55,569 nucleotides of DNA, taken from NCBI GenBank assembly GCA_023397655.1, contig JAEWTW010000018.1, forward strand, positions 1 to 55,569. Direction: 5' to 3'. The notes below the pieces were generated by a model, which was not told where the DNA came from, did no database searches, and worked only from the letters and a program-made list of their open reading frames with translations. The translations under genes were made by a program, and so were the position numbers. This document shows positions 17,105-26,033 of the stretch, piece after piece. Positions within the stretch are counted from its first letter, which is position 1; each line of letters begins with the position of its first letter. The DNA is from Bacillota bacterium. GTDB taxonomy: Bacteria; Bacillota; Clostridia; Christensenellales; SZUA-584.

Positions 17105-17890
17105 TTATACCCGCAGCCCCGGCGGAAAGCCGACGGCACAGCTTAGCATCGGCTCGATTACTGCTCCCAGGCTTTTCAGCTGCTCGCTTGAGTCCAGTAT
17201 GGACAGAAACTCTGCGAAGCTGTTCTGCATGATCACGTACTGCGGTCGGTTGTAAGCTTCAAAGAACTCCCGCAAATGCGCTTCCGTCAGAAACACGGGG
17301 TAGAGGTCGATGTCGTCTCCAGCGGTGCAGGCAAAGAACACGGTCTCGCCTTTGTCGTCCTCGCCCGCCAGCGTGGAATAGTAAACGGTTCGTTCACTGA
17401 TCTCCTGCGCGAAATCCTCCAGACTGATCTGGCCGGTCTTATAGCCGAACACATGGCTGAGATAGTCGATATCGCTGCTGATCGCGGCCAGATCGTTCGC
17501 GCTGACCTCAAAGTCCTCACCGAGGCCGGATACACGGACGCCGCAGTGTGCGCGGAACGCAGCGAAGTATAGCATGTTGATCAGTGCATCGTGCAGTACC
17601 GTGTCGCCATTGTCTTCCGAACAGCCGCAGCCGCAATCACAATCTCCGTCGCCGTGCTCATGCCCGCCGCAGCCGCATTCGCGTTCACCGTCGCTGTGAT
17701 CATGCTCGCCGCAGCCGCAGCTGTCGCCGCACCCGCAATCATCGCCGTGGTCGTGCCCGCCGCATCCGCAGCCCTTTTGCTCGTCTGCGCGGAGGGTGAT
17801 GTATCCGTCCGAGACCGGGTCGTCGCCTTTGAATGCCAGCGACATGCCTCGGTGCCAGTTGTTCCAAATATTGAGTTGCTGTAAGCTCAT
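17105..17890 (-). CDS. SseB-like protein with Cys/His/Gly-rich metal-binding insert
   Basis: A 261-aa cytoplasmic protein. Residues 1-38 are ordinary; residues about 39-95 are a low-complexity run of CGCG, GHDHG and GHEHGDG units with about fourteen Cys and seven His, typical of metal-binding stretches (nickel, zinc or copper). The C-terminal part, with 'ETVFFACTAGDDIDLYPVFLTEAHLREFF', looks like the SseB N-terminal domain. The start ATG follows AAGGAG. The insert DNA is also repetitive and reads as low-complexity in all frames. A role in metal storage or sensing is possible; no metal enzyme is adjacent. Confidence 0.65.
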   Translation of the reverse strand: MSLQQLNIWNNWHRGMSLAFKGDDPVSDGYITLRADEQKGCGCGGHDHGDDCGCGDSCGCGEHDHSDGERECGCGGHEHGDGDCDCGCGCSEDNGDTVLHDALINMLYFAAFRAHCGVRVSGLGEDFEVSANDLAAISSDIDYLSHVFGYKTGQISLEDFAQEISERTVYYSTLAGEDDKGETVFFACTAGDDIDLYPVFLTEAHLREFFEAYNRPQYVIMQNSFAEFLSILDSSEQLKSLGAVIEPMLSCAVGFPPGLRV

Positions 17891-17922
17891 TGCTGTCTCC
17901 TTGATGTTTTGACTTTATACCA

Positions 17923-19308
17923 TTATACCAGAACACCGCCGTCTGCGGGAAGCTCTACAATGGCGCGGGTATATTCGCCCGGCTGCGATTCAAACCAGAT
18001 GTCGCCGTGGTGCTCCTTGGCGATGCCGAGGCAGATGGACAGCCCGAGGCCGGCGTGCTCGCTGCGCATGCTGGTGGTGAAGAAGGGGTCAAACACCTTG
18101 GGCAGCAGCTCTTCACGGATCCCCATACCGTGATCCTCCACTGTGAAGCGCACCCAAGGCTGGCCCTTGCGCTCCGCGGGGTCTGCCGTCACGGTCAGCC
18201 GTTTGTTGTCATGATAGTCGGGATAACGGGCGTTCAGCGCCTCGCGTGCGTTGGTGATGAGGTTCATCAGCAACTGCCGCAGTTGCTGGGCGCTGCACCG
18301 CAGTTCCGGCAGGCCATCCGCCACGTTCACAGAGAGCGTGATCTGGTCGTGCCTCAGCACCGCCTCGGTGAGCGCGATAGTATCTCCCACAAGGGCGCTG
18401 ACAGCAGCGGGTTGGAACGTCAGCTTTTCATGCTGTGAGAAGCTGAGCAGGTTTTTGACCGTTTCGGCCACCCGCAGCCCCTCGTGCATGATCTCCTGGC
18501 TGTATTCCCGCAGCTGCGCGTCCGCAAACGGTGAATCCGCGATGAGCTGCGCATAGTTGATGATGCCGGTGACAGGGTTGTTGATCTCGTGCGCGATGCC
18601 GCTGGCCAGCGTGCCGATAGCTTCCAGCCGGTGCTTCTGGCGCACCTGCAGCTCCAGCCGTACGCGGCTGTGCTCCATCTTCTTACGCGCTGAAATATCG
18701 CGCATGAACACGAGCGCCCCGTCGTCTCCCCGGAAATTGAGGGGCACCGAGGATACCTCCACTTCCACCGGTTCGCCGTTGATGCGGTTGATAATCTCTT
18801 CGTTGGACAGCGCGGATACCTTCTGTTCACTGATCCTGCGCGCCCTTTCCATAATGACGTCCCGCTGCTCGGCGGACATAAAATCGACGATATTCCGTCC
18901 CAGCAAGTCGCTCGCGTGCTTCGCGCCGAACAGCTCGACTGCCTTCGCGTTCACATAAGCAAAGCGGTAATTCGTATGAACGAACACGGCGTCGGGAGCG
19001 CTTTCCACCAGCAGTCTGAAGCGTGCTTCGCTGTCCGCCAGTGCGGATTCACCTGCTTTCACCCTTTTGATTCGGGTGTAAATGAGCGCCCACAGCATCG
19101 CCGAGGTGAGCAGCACATAGCCCCAGCCCTTGATGTTGGATATTAGCACCATGCCTTTGGCGTCATCGGCAAGGTTAAGCAGCGCGTCGCTGAAGAATAT
19201 CCAAAGGCAGCCAAGGACGAAATAAGGAACCACAACCCAAAGCGCTTCACTTACAGGGCTGAGGCTCTTGCCCGTAAACTGTTTTTTTTGCAGAGAATTC
19301 AATCGCAT
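17923..19308 (-). CDS. PAS-domain sensor histidine kinase, orphan
   Basis: A 461-aa membrane kinase. Two membrane helices (about 23-42 and 60-79) with a short external loop are followed by a PAS domain (about 92-208), a HisKA dimerisation domain with the phospho-acceptor in 'GIAHEINNP' (H240), and an HATPase_c domain with N box 'LLMNLITNAREAL', G1 'VEDHGMGI', F box 'FDPFFTT' and G2 'GLGLSI'. The sequence resembles the NtrB/AtoS/KinA group of single-PAS kinases. No response regulator is next to it, so it is an orphan and may feed a phosphorelay such as the sporulation relay. The ATG is at 19308; the ribosome binding site is GGAGGCC. Confidence 0.88.
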   Translation of the reverse strand: MRLNSLQKKQFTGKSLSPVSEALWVVVPYFVLGCLWIFFSDALLNLADDAKGMVLISNIKGWGYVLLTSAMLWALIYTRIKRVKAGESALADSEARFRLLVESAPDAVFVHTNYRFAYVNAKAVELFGAKHASDLLGRNIVDFMSAEQRDVIMERARRISEQKVSALSNEEIINRINGEPVEVEVSSVPLNFRGDDGALVFMRDISARKKMEHSRVRLELQVRQKHRLEAIGTLASGIAHEINNPVTGIINYAQLIADSPFADAQLREYSQEIMHEGLRVAETVKNLLSFSQHEKLTFQPAAVSALVGDTIALTEAVLRHDQITLSVNVADGLPELRCSAQQLRQLLMNLITNAREALNARYPDYHDNKRLTVTADPAERKGQPWVRFTVEDHGMGIREELLPKVFDPFFTTSMRSEHAGLGLSICLGIAKEHHGDIWFESQPGEYTRAIVELPADGGVLV

Positions 19309-19639
19309 GGCGGCGGCCTCCTGTGTTCAAGATGGACCGGGTCATGATGCGGGTAACAGGTTCAGCATAGCGTCCGCACAGAAATGGGCGGCAACCTCCA
19401 ATGCGCATAAACGATCAGAGATGCTTATGGTATAATGTTACCATGCGACGCCTAATTTGTAAATATTACTCGTAATATGGGAAATGAGGGGTATTCAAGT
19501 CAGCGCCGTCTGACAGTGCCTGCTGTGCACATAACATATGCCTGAATCTATATTGTTCCCGCACTTGATATACACAGGCCGTTCATATATCATCATAGGG
19601 GACTCAATTCTATGCATTTCTATACTGACGGGAGTACAC
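19309..19639. other. Divergent intergenic region
   Basis: It contains the promoter of the alpha/beta hydrolase gene (19565-19593) and, on the other side, the unmapped start of the histidine kinase transcript. No ORF with a ribosome binding site and no known RNA is seen. Confidence 0.5.
19565..19593 (+). promoter_or_regulatory. Promoter of the alpha/beta hydrolase gene
   Basis: TTGATA (19565-19570), 17-base spacer, TATCAT (19588-19593). Transcription would start near 19600, downstream of the alternative ATG at 19538, which supports translation from 19640. Confidence 0.55.
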
Positions 19640-20752
19640 ATGAGAAATCTGATATTCATCGTTGCCATCGCACTGATGCTGGCGTTTACGGTATTCAGCT
19701 TGTTTTACAGAAAATGGCCGCGTAAAAGCGTCAAGCGTCTGTGCGTGCTCGGCGGCGTGGTGGGTGCGCTGGCGCTGGGGTACTTCTGGTGCTGCCCGGT
19801 GTGGAGCAATCCCGACATGACCGGGTCTTACGATGTGGCGCACGCGGACACCACCTACATCGACGAGAGCCGCGAGGAACCGTACGAGAGCGACGGGTCG
19901 GCAAGGTGGCTGAACGTGTCTTTCTGGTATCCGGAGGGCTATACGGCGGACGATCATTCCTGCCCGCTGGTCGTGTTCTCGCACGGGTCGTTCGGCACCC
20001 GCGAGAGCAACGTCGTGCAATACCGCGAGTTGGCGAGCCATGGCTACGTGGTTTGCGCTATCGAGCACACATATCACAGCCTCGGCACCACCGGACCGGA
20101 CGGCGAACGCACGGGTCTGGACAACGGCTTTATGAAGCAGGTGATGCAGGCGGACGACGACACGCCTGAGAAGCGTGAGCAACTGGTCGGCCTGTTCAAA
20201 GAGTGGATGGAAGTGCGTACGGGGGATATTAATTTCGTGCTGGATACCGTCACGGCGCAGACTGGCGCGGGGGCAAACGGCGTGTACCGGCTGATCGACA
20301 TGTCGCGTATCGGCGTGATGGGACATTCGATGGGCGGCGCGGCGGCGCTGGCTGTGGGGCGCGAGCGGAATGATGTTTCCGCCGTAATTGCGCTGGAAGC
20401 ACCGTTCATGGGTGACGTTCAGGGTGTAACGGACGGCGGGTTCGTGTGGGACGAGACGCCGTATCCGGTGCCAATGCTGAATGTCTATACCGATAACTCT
20501 TGGGACAGACTTGCGATAGCACCGCAGTACGCGCAGAACGACGCCATGCTGCACGACGACCGTGAGGACACACAGGACATATACGTGGAAGGTGCGGGAC
20601 ATATGACACTGACCGACCTCGCCTATGAACTACCGCCGCTGTGCCTGCTGTTCGGGCAGGACATGTTCTTCGACGCGGACTCGTATGAGACGGACATCAA
20701 TAAGGCGTATCTTGAGTTTCTGGATGAATATCTGAAGGGCGGGAACAGCTGA
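19640..20752 (+). CDS. Alpha/beta hydrolase, membrane-anchored
   Basis: A 370-aa protein with two N-terminal membrane segments (about 3-22 and 34-51) and an external alpha/beta-hydrolase domain related to platelet-activating-factor acetylhydrolase-like enzymes. Seen motifs: oxyanion segment 'VVFSHGSFG', the nucleophile elbow 'GHSMGG' (S230) and 'GAGHMTLTD' carrying the likely catalytic His. The acid residue is not certain. ATG at 19640 is chosen over the upstream frame start at 19538 because ACGGGAG precedes it and the promoter lies between the two. It acts at the cell surface on an ester substrate that is not known. Confidence 0.8.
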   Translation: MRNLIFIVAIALMLAFTVFSLFYRKWPRKSVKRLCVLGGVVGALALGYFWCCPVWSNPDMTGSYDVAHADTTYIDESREEPYESDGSARWLNVSFWYPEGYTADDHSCPLVVFSHGSFGTRESNVVQYRELASHGYVVCAIEHTYHSLGTTGPDGERTGLDNGFMKQVMQADDDTPEKREQLVGLFKEWMEVRTGDINFVLDTVTAQTGAGANGVYRLIDMSRIGVMGHSMGGAAALAVGRERNDVSAVIALEAPFMGDVQGVTDGGFVWDETPYPVPMLNVYTDNSWDRLAIAPQYAQNDAMLHDDREDTQDIYVEGAGHMTLTDLAYELPPLCLLFGQDMFFDADSYETDINKAYLEFLDEYLKGGNS

Positions 20753-20801
20753 AGACCCTTGAAGTATCATATTTGTTATTAAGATATAGTTTAAGTGATG
20801 T

Positions 20802-21146
20802 TTATTCTACTTTGCTTCCACATGCCGCACACATTTTTGCGCGTGGTGTTCTCAGCGGTTTTCCACAAACTTTACATGGAGGCCCGTAACTAGATATTCG
20901 GTGAGGATGATGCATAATTGCTTCATGGTTAAATGTAGTTTCTATACCTATTATTCTGTTATATTCCAGGGTTACAGGCATACAAATCTCATCTTTTGGC
21001 GTTTCTTGTAATGACAGGCCTGTATCCTCTCTGAATTTTTTTACTTTTTTTATACAATCGGCGTAAATCTCATCAACTTTCGAGTACTCTTCTTCATCTA
21101 GCATGGGTACTTCCTGTTTGCACCGCCAACACCACATCATTTTCAT
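20802..21146 (-). CDS. Conserved zinc-ribbon protein, unknown function
   Basis: A 114-aa protein with an N-terminal 'WCWRCKQEVPMLDEEEY', a helical middle, and a C-terminal 'AIMHHPHRISSYGPPCKVCGKPLRTPRAKMCAACG'-type region with four cysteines in two CxxC pairs. The first pair is Cys-x-x-Cys near residue 6. This layout recurs in a widespread family of bacterial hypothetical proteins. Start: ATG at 21146 with GAGG 6 bases upstream; a TTG four codons earlier overlaps that site. The gene is more AT-rich than its neighbours and may have been acquired separately. Confidence 0.7.
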   Translation of the reverse strand: MKMMWCWRCKQEVPMLDEEEYSKVDEIYADCIKKVKKFREDTGLSLQETPKDEICMPVTLEYNRIIGIETTFNHEAIMHHPHRISSYGPPCKVCGKPLRTPRAKMCAACGSKVE

Positions 21147-21426
21147 AAAAAACCTCAAACGAAAAATTGAAACATTTCATTAAAATACTATCATTAAAAT
21201 TATAGGAAGTAAACAACAGCTATGAATCATGCACCTTATCTGAAATGCCAAAGTGACGTCAAGCGTTATTGATGTCCAAATCGCATAATAGAATAATTTA
21301 CTCTCCAAGTTACAATAAGCTATAATATAAAATAATATCAGATAACACGTGCGCTATGGGGGGGATCAGCAGGTTAAATCGGGTTTGTCTGTTGAATATC
21401 TGAAGGGCGTGAAACAGGAGTAAAAT

Positions 21427-22155
21427 ATGGGCATCGGCGGAAGAGCGTCATACAACGGCATTACGTTTACGGACACGGACAGGCGCGTGCGCACAGGGGA
21501 ACACGGCAGCGTCGATCTTCCGCGCACACCCCGATGGCTTCGTGCTGTGCGAAAGAAGCTGTCACGCATACCTTTGCTGCGTGGGCTCACGCTGTTTCTG
21601 CAGCCGGGCATGGCGCTGGTGCTGGCCGTGCTCATCATCAGCGATGCGCTGACCCTCGCGGGAATGCAATGGGATTGGAACGCCACGGATACCGTGATTC
21701 TAGCTGCCGGGGCAGTGACGCTGATTGTGCTGCTGCTCGTGCGGCGTAAAAAGGGCGGCGGCTTCGGCGCGATGCGGCGGTATCACGCGGCGGAGCACAT
21801 GGCGATCAATGTGTATGAAGCGGGCCTGCCCGTGACGGCGGAAAACGTGGCCGCGGCGAAGCGGACGCATCCGCGCTGCGGCACCAACCTCACGGTCATC
21901 ATGCTGCCGCTGGGCATACCGGTCGTCCTGCTGTGTCCGTATGCGCTGGCGTTACTGCCTGTGGTGTGCTTGGCGTATGAGGTATTCATCGCTCTGCCGA
22001 GAAAGAAGTGGCTGAAGCTGCTGCTTGCCGCGTGCCTGTGGGTGCAGCAACACATCACCACCGCCTCGCCGGGGAACAAGGAGATTGATGCGGCAGTACG
22101 GGGGATGCGGCTGATGGTGGGGGAGACAAGGACAAATGTCACTAAAACAGCATAA
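21427..22155 (+). CDS. DUF1385 family protein (YqhQ-like)
   Basis: A 242-aa membrane protein that matches the DUF1385/YqhQ family, predicted metal-dependent enzymes. It has an amphipathic N-terminus, two central hydrophobic helices (about 58-78 and 88-104), the signature 'YHAAEHMAINVYE' (paired His/Glu) and 'RTHPRCGTNL', then two further helices. YqhQ of Bacillus subtilis is the best-known member; its reaction is not established. The family is usually near 300 aa, so this copy is short at the N-terminus. The ribosome binding site is CAGGAG, 7 bases before ATG. Confidence 0.75.
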   Translation: MGIGGRASYNGITFTDTDRRVRTGEHGSVDLPRTPRWLRAVRKKLSRIPLLRGLTLFLQPGMALVLAVLIISDALTLAGMQWDWNATDTVILAAGAVTLIVLLLVRRKKGGGFGAMRRYHAAEHMAINVYEAGLPVTAENVAAAKRTHPRCGTNLTVIMLPLGIPVVLLCPYALALLPVVCLAYEVFIALPRKKWLKLLLAACLWVQQHITTASPGNKEIDAAVRGMRLMVGETRTNVTKTA

Positions 22156-22168
22156 CGATAATAAATAA

Positions 22169-22203
22169 GCATGCCCCCGGGTTTATATTGCGGGGGCATG
22201 CTT
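22169..22203. terminator. Bidirectional terminator
   Basis: GCATGCCCCCG (22169-22179) and CGGGGGCATGC (22191-22201), an 11-bp stem with an 11-base loop and TTTT after it, between convergent genes. Confidence 0.88.
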
Positions 22204-22210
22204 TTGCGCT

Positions 22211-24412
22211 TTATTTCACCGATAAATAAGTTGAATAGATATAACCTGTTTTGCCGTTGTAGTCGATCTTGTACCATGAGCCGGACTGTCCGGTGACGGT
22301 ATACGTTGCGCCCTTCTTGGCGGAGCCGAGAATCGCGTAGCTTGTCCCCGCTCCGCTGCGCACGTTCACGCTGGTCGTGCAGTTCACGACGGTTCCTGTT
22401 CGAACGGCCGGTGGCGGGTTGGTCGTACCGGATACCGACAGATACGTTGCCGAGATGTAACCCGTTTTACCGTTGTAGTCGATCTTGTACCACGAGCCTG
22501 GCTGGCCGGTGACGGTATAGGTAGCGCCCTTCTTGGCAGATCCGATAATCGCATAACCAGTTCCCGGTCCGCTGCGCACATTTACGCTGGTTGTGCAGTT
22601 AACGACCTTTCCAGTCTGCGTTGCCGGTGGGTTGGCCGTACCGGATACCGACAGGTAGGTTGCCGAGATGTAGCCTGTTTTGCCGTTGTAGTCGATCTTA
22701 TACCACGAGCCCGACTGTCCGGAGACGGTGTATACCACGCCCTTCTTGGCGGAACCCAGCACCGCATAACTTGTTCCCGGCCCGCTGCGCACGTTGACGC
22801 TCGTCGTGCAGTTGACGACGGTGCCTTTGCGCGCCTGAACGAAGTTAGCGGTATAATCTCCGCCTGACGTCAGGGAGAACTCCTTGTTTGTGGAGACGGT
22901 AGTACCCGCCTTTGTCCAGCTGCCGAAAGCCGAGGGGGCGACCGGTACGGCATTGGCCATAGCCTCGCCTGTCGTATCGTCGCAGCGCAGCTCGACATAG
23001 CCGGAGCCCGAAGCGGTCAACTTTACCGGTTTGCCGTTGATGACCGCACTGACGGACTGGAGCTTGTTGCCGCTGCAGTTAAGGTAGGCCAGTGCAGCCG
23101 AGCTGATATTCAGTGTTGTCAGCTTGTTGCCGCTGCAGTCAACCGCAAGCAGATTGCCGCTTTGCGAAGTGTCGAGCGACGTCAGCGCGTTGCCGGAGCA
23201 GTCGAGCAGTTCCAGCGCGCCGCACCCGGTTAGATTCAGTGAGGTCAGCCCGCTCGAGGCACAGAAGGCGAGATCCAGCGAGGTCAGCCCGGAGAGGTTC
23301 AGCGAAGCCAGCTGGGCGTTGCCTGAACAGTCGAGATACAATAGCGCGATGTCGCCGCTCAGGTTCAGCTGCTGGAGGTTATTGTAGGAGCAGTCCAGCA
23401 TCACAAGCTCGGGCAAGCCGCTGGCGTTCAGCGCACTGATGCGGTTGTATGAGCAATCCACAAATTGAAGGGCGCTGCAGCCGCTGATGTTCAGACCCGT
23501 GAGGCTGTTGTCGTACAGATACAGTTCCTGAAGCGAGGTGAGGGCGGACAAGTCAAGCGACCCTGCGAGTGAGTACTCTTCCCACATGATGCTCTGTACA
23601 TGTCCGCTGTCCCACGCGACCTCTTCCCATGTATCCGGATCGTCGGGGTTGTAGCCCAGAACCTGCGCATTCGTTTTGCCTGAGACGGCGGAGTTCTGTA
23701 CAAGGAACCCCCGAATCTTGGCGGCATCACCGCTGTTGTAGGATTGAACCGCCTCGGGCGCTGCGATGGCTGCGGGTTCGGCGGGTGCTGCTGTCGCGGA
23801 GTTATCGCTGACAACTTTCCATGCGGCGTAAAGCGTGATGTCGTAATCGGGCATCATGGCGGAGAAATCGTAAGGCATTTCAAGACCGGCGTCCGCATAC
23901 CAGCCCGCAAATGCGAATCCGTCTTTGCTGGGCGGAGCGGGTTCCGCAACGGCTTCTCCAACTGCGGCGTTCACGCTGGCGACTGAGCTTCCGCCCAGTG
24001 AGTCGAAGGTCACGGTGTATTCCGCAGGAACCGCAGGCTGTGCAACATTGACGGTGTATGTTGATGACCGCTGCCCGTCCTGGGACACAACCTCTATCTC
24101 AGCCTGACGGTTATCCGTCTCGCCAAGACCCAGCGCCACTGTGGTTGCATTTACGCCGTTGATTGTGACACTATCCGTCTGGTCTGCGGGAGTTACAGCA
24201 ACTGTTGCAAGCGGAGAACCGGTTTCCAGAGTCAGCCAATACTCGTGGCAATCCGGTGCAAATGCCGGGGAAAGCTTTCCGCCCGTTGCACTGATGTCAG
24301 CAAGGAGGCCGCTTCCGGAGTCGGCCAGTGCAGTCGGAATCAAACCCAAAGCTAATAAGCTGGCAATCAGAACCGGAACGATTCTCTTCAGCAATTTTCG
24401 TGCGTTCTTCAT
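22211..24412 (-). CDS. Secreted surface protein: beta-sandwich, InlB repeat, LRR and triple SH3b
   Basis: A 733-aa exported protein. The signal peptide ends near 'PTALA', then a cadherin-like/Big beta-sandwich (about 33-130), an InlB-type B-repeat (about 133-200, 'YTVTFDSLGGS...FAGWY...ITLYAAW'), a short spacer, leucine-rich repeats (about 285-445, repeats of 'L..LDCS.N.L..LNLSG'), and three C-terminal SH3b domains (about 545-605, 610-670 and 675-733). SH3b domains should bind the cell wall; the LRR and B-repeat suggest adhesion or ligand binding. No sortase motif is seen. Start ATG follows AGAGGT. The SH3b part is nearly identical between repeats at DNA level. Confidence 0.87.
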   Translation of the reverse strand: MKNARKLLKRIVPVLIASLLALGLIPTALADSGSGLLADISATGGKLSPAFAPDCHEYWLTLETGSPLATVAVTPADQTDSVTINGVNATTVALGLGETDNRQAEIEVVSQDGQRSSTYTVNVAQPAVPAEYTVTFDSLGGSSVASVNAAVGEAVAEPAPPSKDGFAFAGWYADAGLEMPYDFSAMMPDYDITLYAAWKVVSDNSATAAPAEPAAIAAPEAVQSYNSGDAAKIRGFLVQNSAVSGKTNAQVLGYNPDDPDTWEEVAWDSGHVQSIMWEEYSLAGSLDLSALTSLQELYLYDNSLTGLNISGCSALQFVDCSYNRISALNASGLPELVMLDCSYNNLQQLNLSGDIALLYLDCSGNAQLASLNLSGLTSLDLAFCASSGLTSLNLTGCGALELLDCSGNALTSLDTSQSGNLLAVDCSGNKLTTLNISSAALAYLNCSGNKLQSVSAVINGKPVKLTASGSGYVELRCDDTTGEAMANAVPVAPSAFGSWTKAGTTVSTNKEFSLTSGGDYTANFVQARKGTVVNCTTSVNVRSGPGTSYAVLGSAKKGVVYTVSGQSGSWYKIDYNGKTGYISATYLSVSGTANPPATQTGKVVNCTTSVNVRSGPGTGYAIIGSAKKGATYTVTGQPGSWYKIDYNGKTGYISATYLSVSGTTNPPPAVRTGTVVNCTTSVNVRSGAGTSYAILGSAKKGATYTVTGQSGSWYKIDYNGKTGYIYSTYLSVK
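22214..22830 (-). repeat. Triplicated SH3b-coding repeat, about 205 bp each
   Basis: Three successive copies encode nearly identical SH3b domains beginning 'VVNCTTSVNVRSG' and ending 'TGYI..TYLSV'. They differ mainly at third positions and in short Pro-rich linkers, so the array arose by recent duplication or is homogenised by recombination and may vary in copy number between strains. Confidence 0.85.
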
Positions 24413-24521
24413 GTTATACCTCTGTAAAATGAAAATTTAAAAGGCTAGCATATGTATGCTAGCACACTGATTGCATGAATTATATGAGTACATTATGGTG
24501 AAATTGGCGAATAAACGAAAT

Positions 24522-24545
24522 GTGCCGCTCAAAAATGAGCGGCAC
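24522..24545 (-). terminator. Hairpin downstream of the 167-aa gene
   Basis: GTGCCGCTCA and TGAGCGGCAC, a 10-bp perfect stem with a 4-base loop. The T-tract on the minus strand is imperfect (CATTTCGTTT), so termination may be partial. Confidence 0.5.
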
Positions 24546-24669
24546 AGATAAATAAGGCATATTTCTGGAAAGTTATATCTTTTGCTATTAAAAAATACAT
24601 TTAAGCAGCATCATTGCTATTGCAGAAGGAATTTTGCGTTCAGGCCCTCGGCTGCAATTGCCCAATACC

Positions 24670-25173
24670 TTATTCTGCTTGTGAAAAATAACCTTCGCAG
24701 AACGGTTTTAAGTCATCAAACACTAATTTTTTATATACGATCCGTTTAAAGGCTTTCTGAGCAAAAGCAAAAAGTGCTAAGATCATAGCGGCCACAACAA
24801 ATACGATTAGGCCGCCGCCCCCCTGCTTAACAAATATAAGAGGAATGATGATGATGATTGCAACGGGTATGAACAATATCTGAAAAAATATCAGCCTTGC
24901 GCTCAGGTTGAACCGCTTGAGCAGGCTGGCTTTAAAAGCGGCAATTTTCTTCTTGGTGATATCTTTCAACGCCCCAATCGACGCTTCATCGTCTAAGTCT
25001 TGTATTTTTTCCTCAAACGATTTGTAATAGGATTCAGTGGAATTATGAACGAGCGAGGCATGTATTTCTGGCAAATACTTATCAAAATAACTGATGATTT
25101 TCTCTTTGTCACTGAAAATTTCTCCTAAAGCATAGGTGCGGATCTTTTTAAGGCGCTGCTCAACTGTTGCCAA
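24670..25173 (-). CDS. Membrane protein, unknown, 167 aa
   Basis: The N-terminal about 85 residues are charged and helical (likely coiled coil), followed by two membrane segments (about 92-113 and 119-140) and a short soluble end. TTG start with AGGAGGG 8 bases upstream, an excellent site. AT-richer than the flanking genes. It was not matched to a family; possibly a small signalling or envelope-associated protein. Confidence 0.65.
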   Translation of the reverse strand: MATVEQRLKKIRTYALGEIFSDKEKIISYFDKYLPEIHASLVHNSTESYYKSFEEKIQDLDDEASIGALKDITKKKIAAFKASLLKRFNLSARLIFFQILFIPVAIIIIIPLIFVKQGGGGLIVFVVAAMILALFAFAQKAFKRIVYKKLVFDDLKPFCEGYFSQAE

Positions 25174-25298
25174 TAGATTAACCCTCCTAAAAAAGCATTT
25201 GTTGTGTTGAATAATGGTAAATACATAATAACAAACACTTCGGTTGCTATCAACTGTTTGCGTTACAAATATACGCAGACTCTGACATTGCGTGGGAA

Positions 25299-26033
25299 TT
25301 ATACGCGCAGCTGCAGCTGACCGATGCAGGCGACTGGAATATCCAGCCCGAAGTCGTATCCGGCGTGAACCGAAGCAGTGAACACCGCGCAGCTGGCTGG
25401 GCCCGCGGATTTTTCGAGGTTCAGCCCCGGCGGTGAATCAATGACAGCAGACAAACCGCTCTCCGCCGCAAGGATATGTGCTTCCTTTAGTATGCCGCCC
25501 GAACCGCACGGGATAGCGGCGTGTACGCGGCTGTCCGCGAACAGCACGGCCAGATGCGCAGGGGAGAACAGCGCGTCCAGGGAACCAAGCACCTCCGCAC
25601 CGCAAAGAGGCAGGCCCGCGCAGAACAGGCGGTCACCCGCGGTGGCTCGACCCAGACGCAGCGCGTCCGAACGGCACACGCCTGTCACGCTCACGCCAAA
25701 GGCGCTCATGGACGTGGGCATATTCTTTTCGGTGCTCATCACCACGGGCAGGGATGGGGCGGCTTGACGGAAGCCCGTCAGCAGCCGCTCACCCGTTTCC
25801 GGCTCGTTGCACACGTTTAGCGCCGCAAAGGCGGGGACTGCTCCGGTGCACAGAACCTCCAGCAGCGAGACGCGCGCGGTCAGCTCCGCGGCCAGCTCCG
25901 GTGGCACATGCAACGCGTCGCCCGGCTTTTCACCGATCGCGCCGCACGAATCCGCCGCCGTCACCAGCCAGCTTTCCCGCGCGTCGTCCGGGCGTATCAC
26001 CAGTACATCGCGGCAGGTGTCATGCAGCGGCAT
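25299..26033 (-). CDS. cblS: Alpha-ribazole kinase CblS (PurM-like)
   Basis: A 244-aa protein with AIR-synthase/PurM-related features ('LVTAADSCGAIGEKPGDAL', a Gly-rich 'FAALNVCNEP', later 'GSGGILKEAHILAAESGL'). In Bacillota such a protein encoded with CblT is CblS, an ATP-dependent kinase that converts alpha-ribazole to its phosphate, the salvage route to the lower ligand of cobalamin. The gene overlaps cblT by 14 bases (ATG at 26033), so it is translationally coupled and controlled by the same B12 riboswitch. A longer in-frame extension to 26198 overlaps cblT fully and is not used. The symbol rests on context and fold. Confidence 0.75.
   Translation of the reverse strand: MPLHDTCRDVLVIRPDDARESWLVTAADSCGAIGEKPGDALHVPPELAAELTARVSLLEVLCTGAVPAFAALNVCNEPETGERLLTGFRQAAPSLPVVMSTEKNMPTSMSAFGVSVTGVCRSDALRLGRATAGDRLFCAGLPLCGAEVLGSLDALFSPAHLAVLFADSRVHAAIPCGSGGILKEAHILAAESGLSAVIDSPPGLNLEKSAGPASCAVFTASVHAGYDFGLDIPVACIGQLQLRV

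Noticed and set aside
17591..17884. Ala/Val-rich plus-strand frame opposite the Cys/His-rich insert
   Set aside because: Produced by the repetitive GC-rich complementary strand; no ribosome binding site.
19538..19639. Upstream extension of the alpha/beta hydrolase
   Set aside because: It would start before the predicted transcription start (about 19600) and lacks a ribosome binding site.
22235..22830. SH3b repeats as a CRISPR-like or mobile repeat
   Set aside because: The repeat unit is in frame and encodes whole protein domains of about 68 residues, so it is an intragenic domain duplication.
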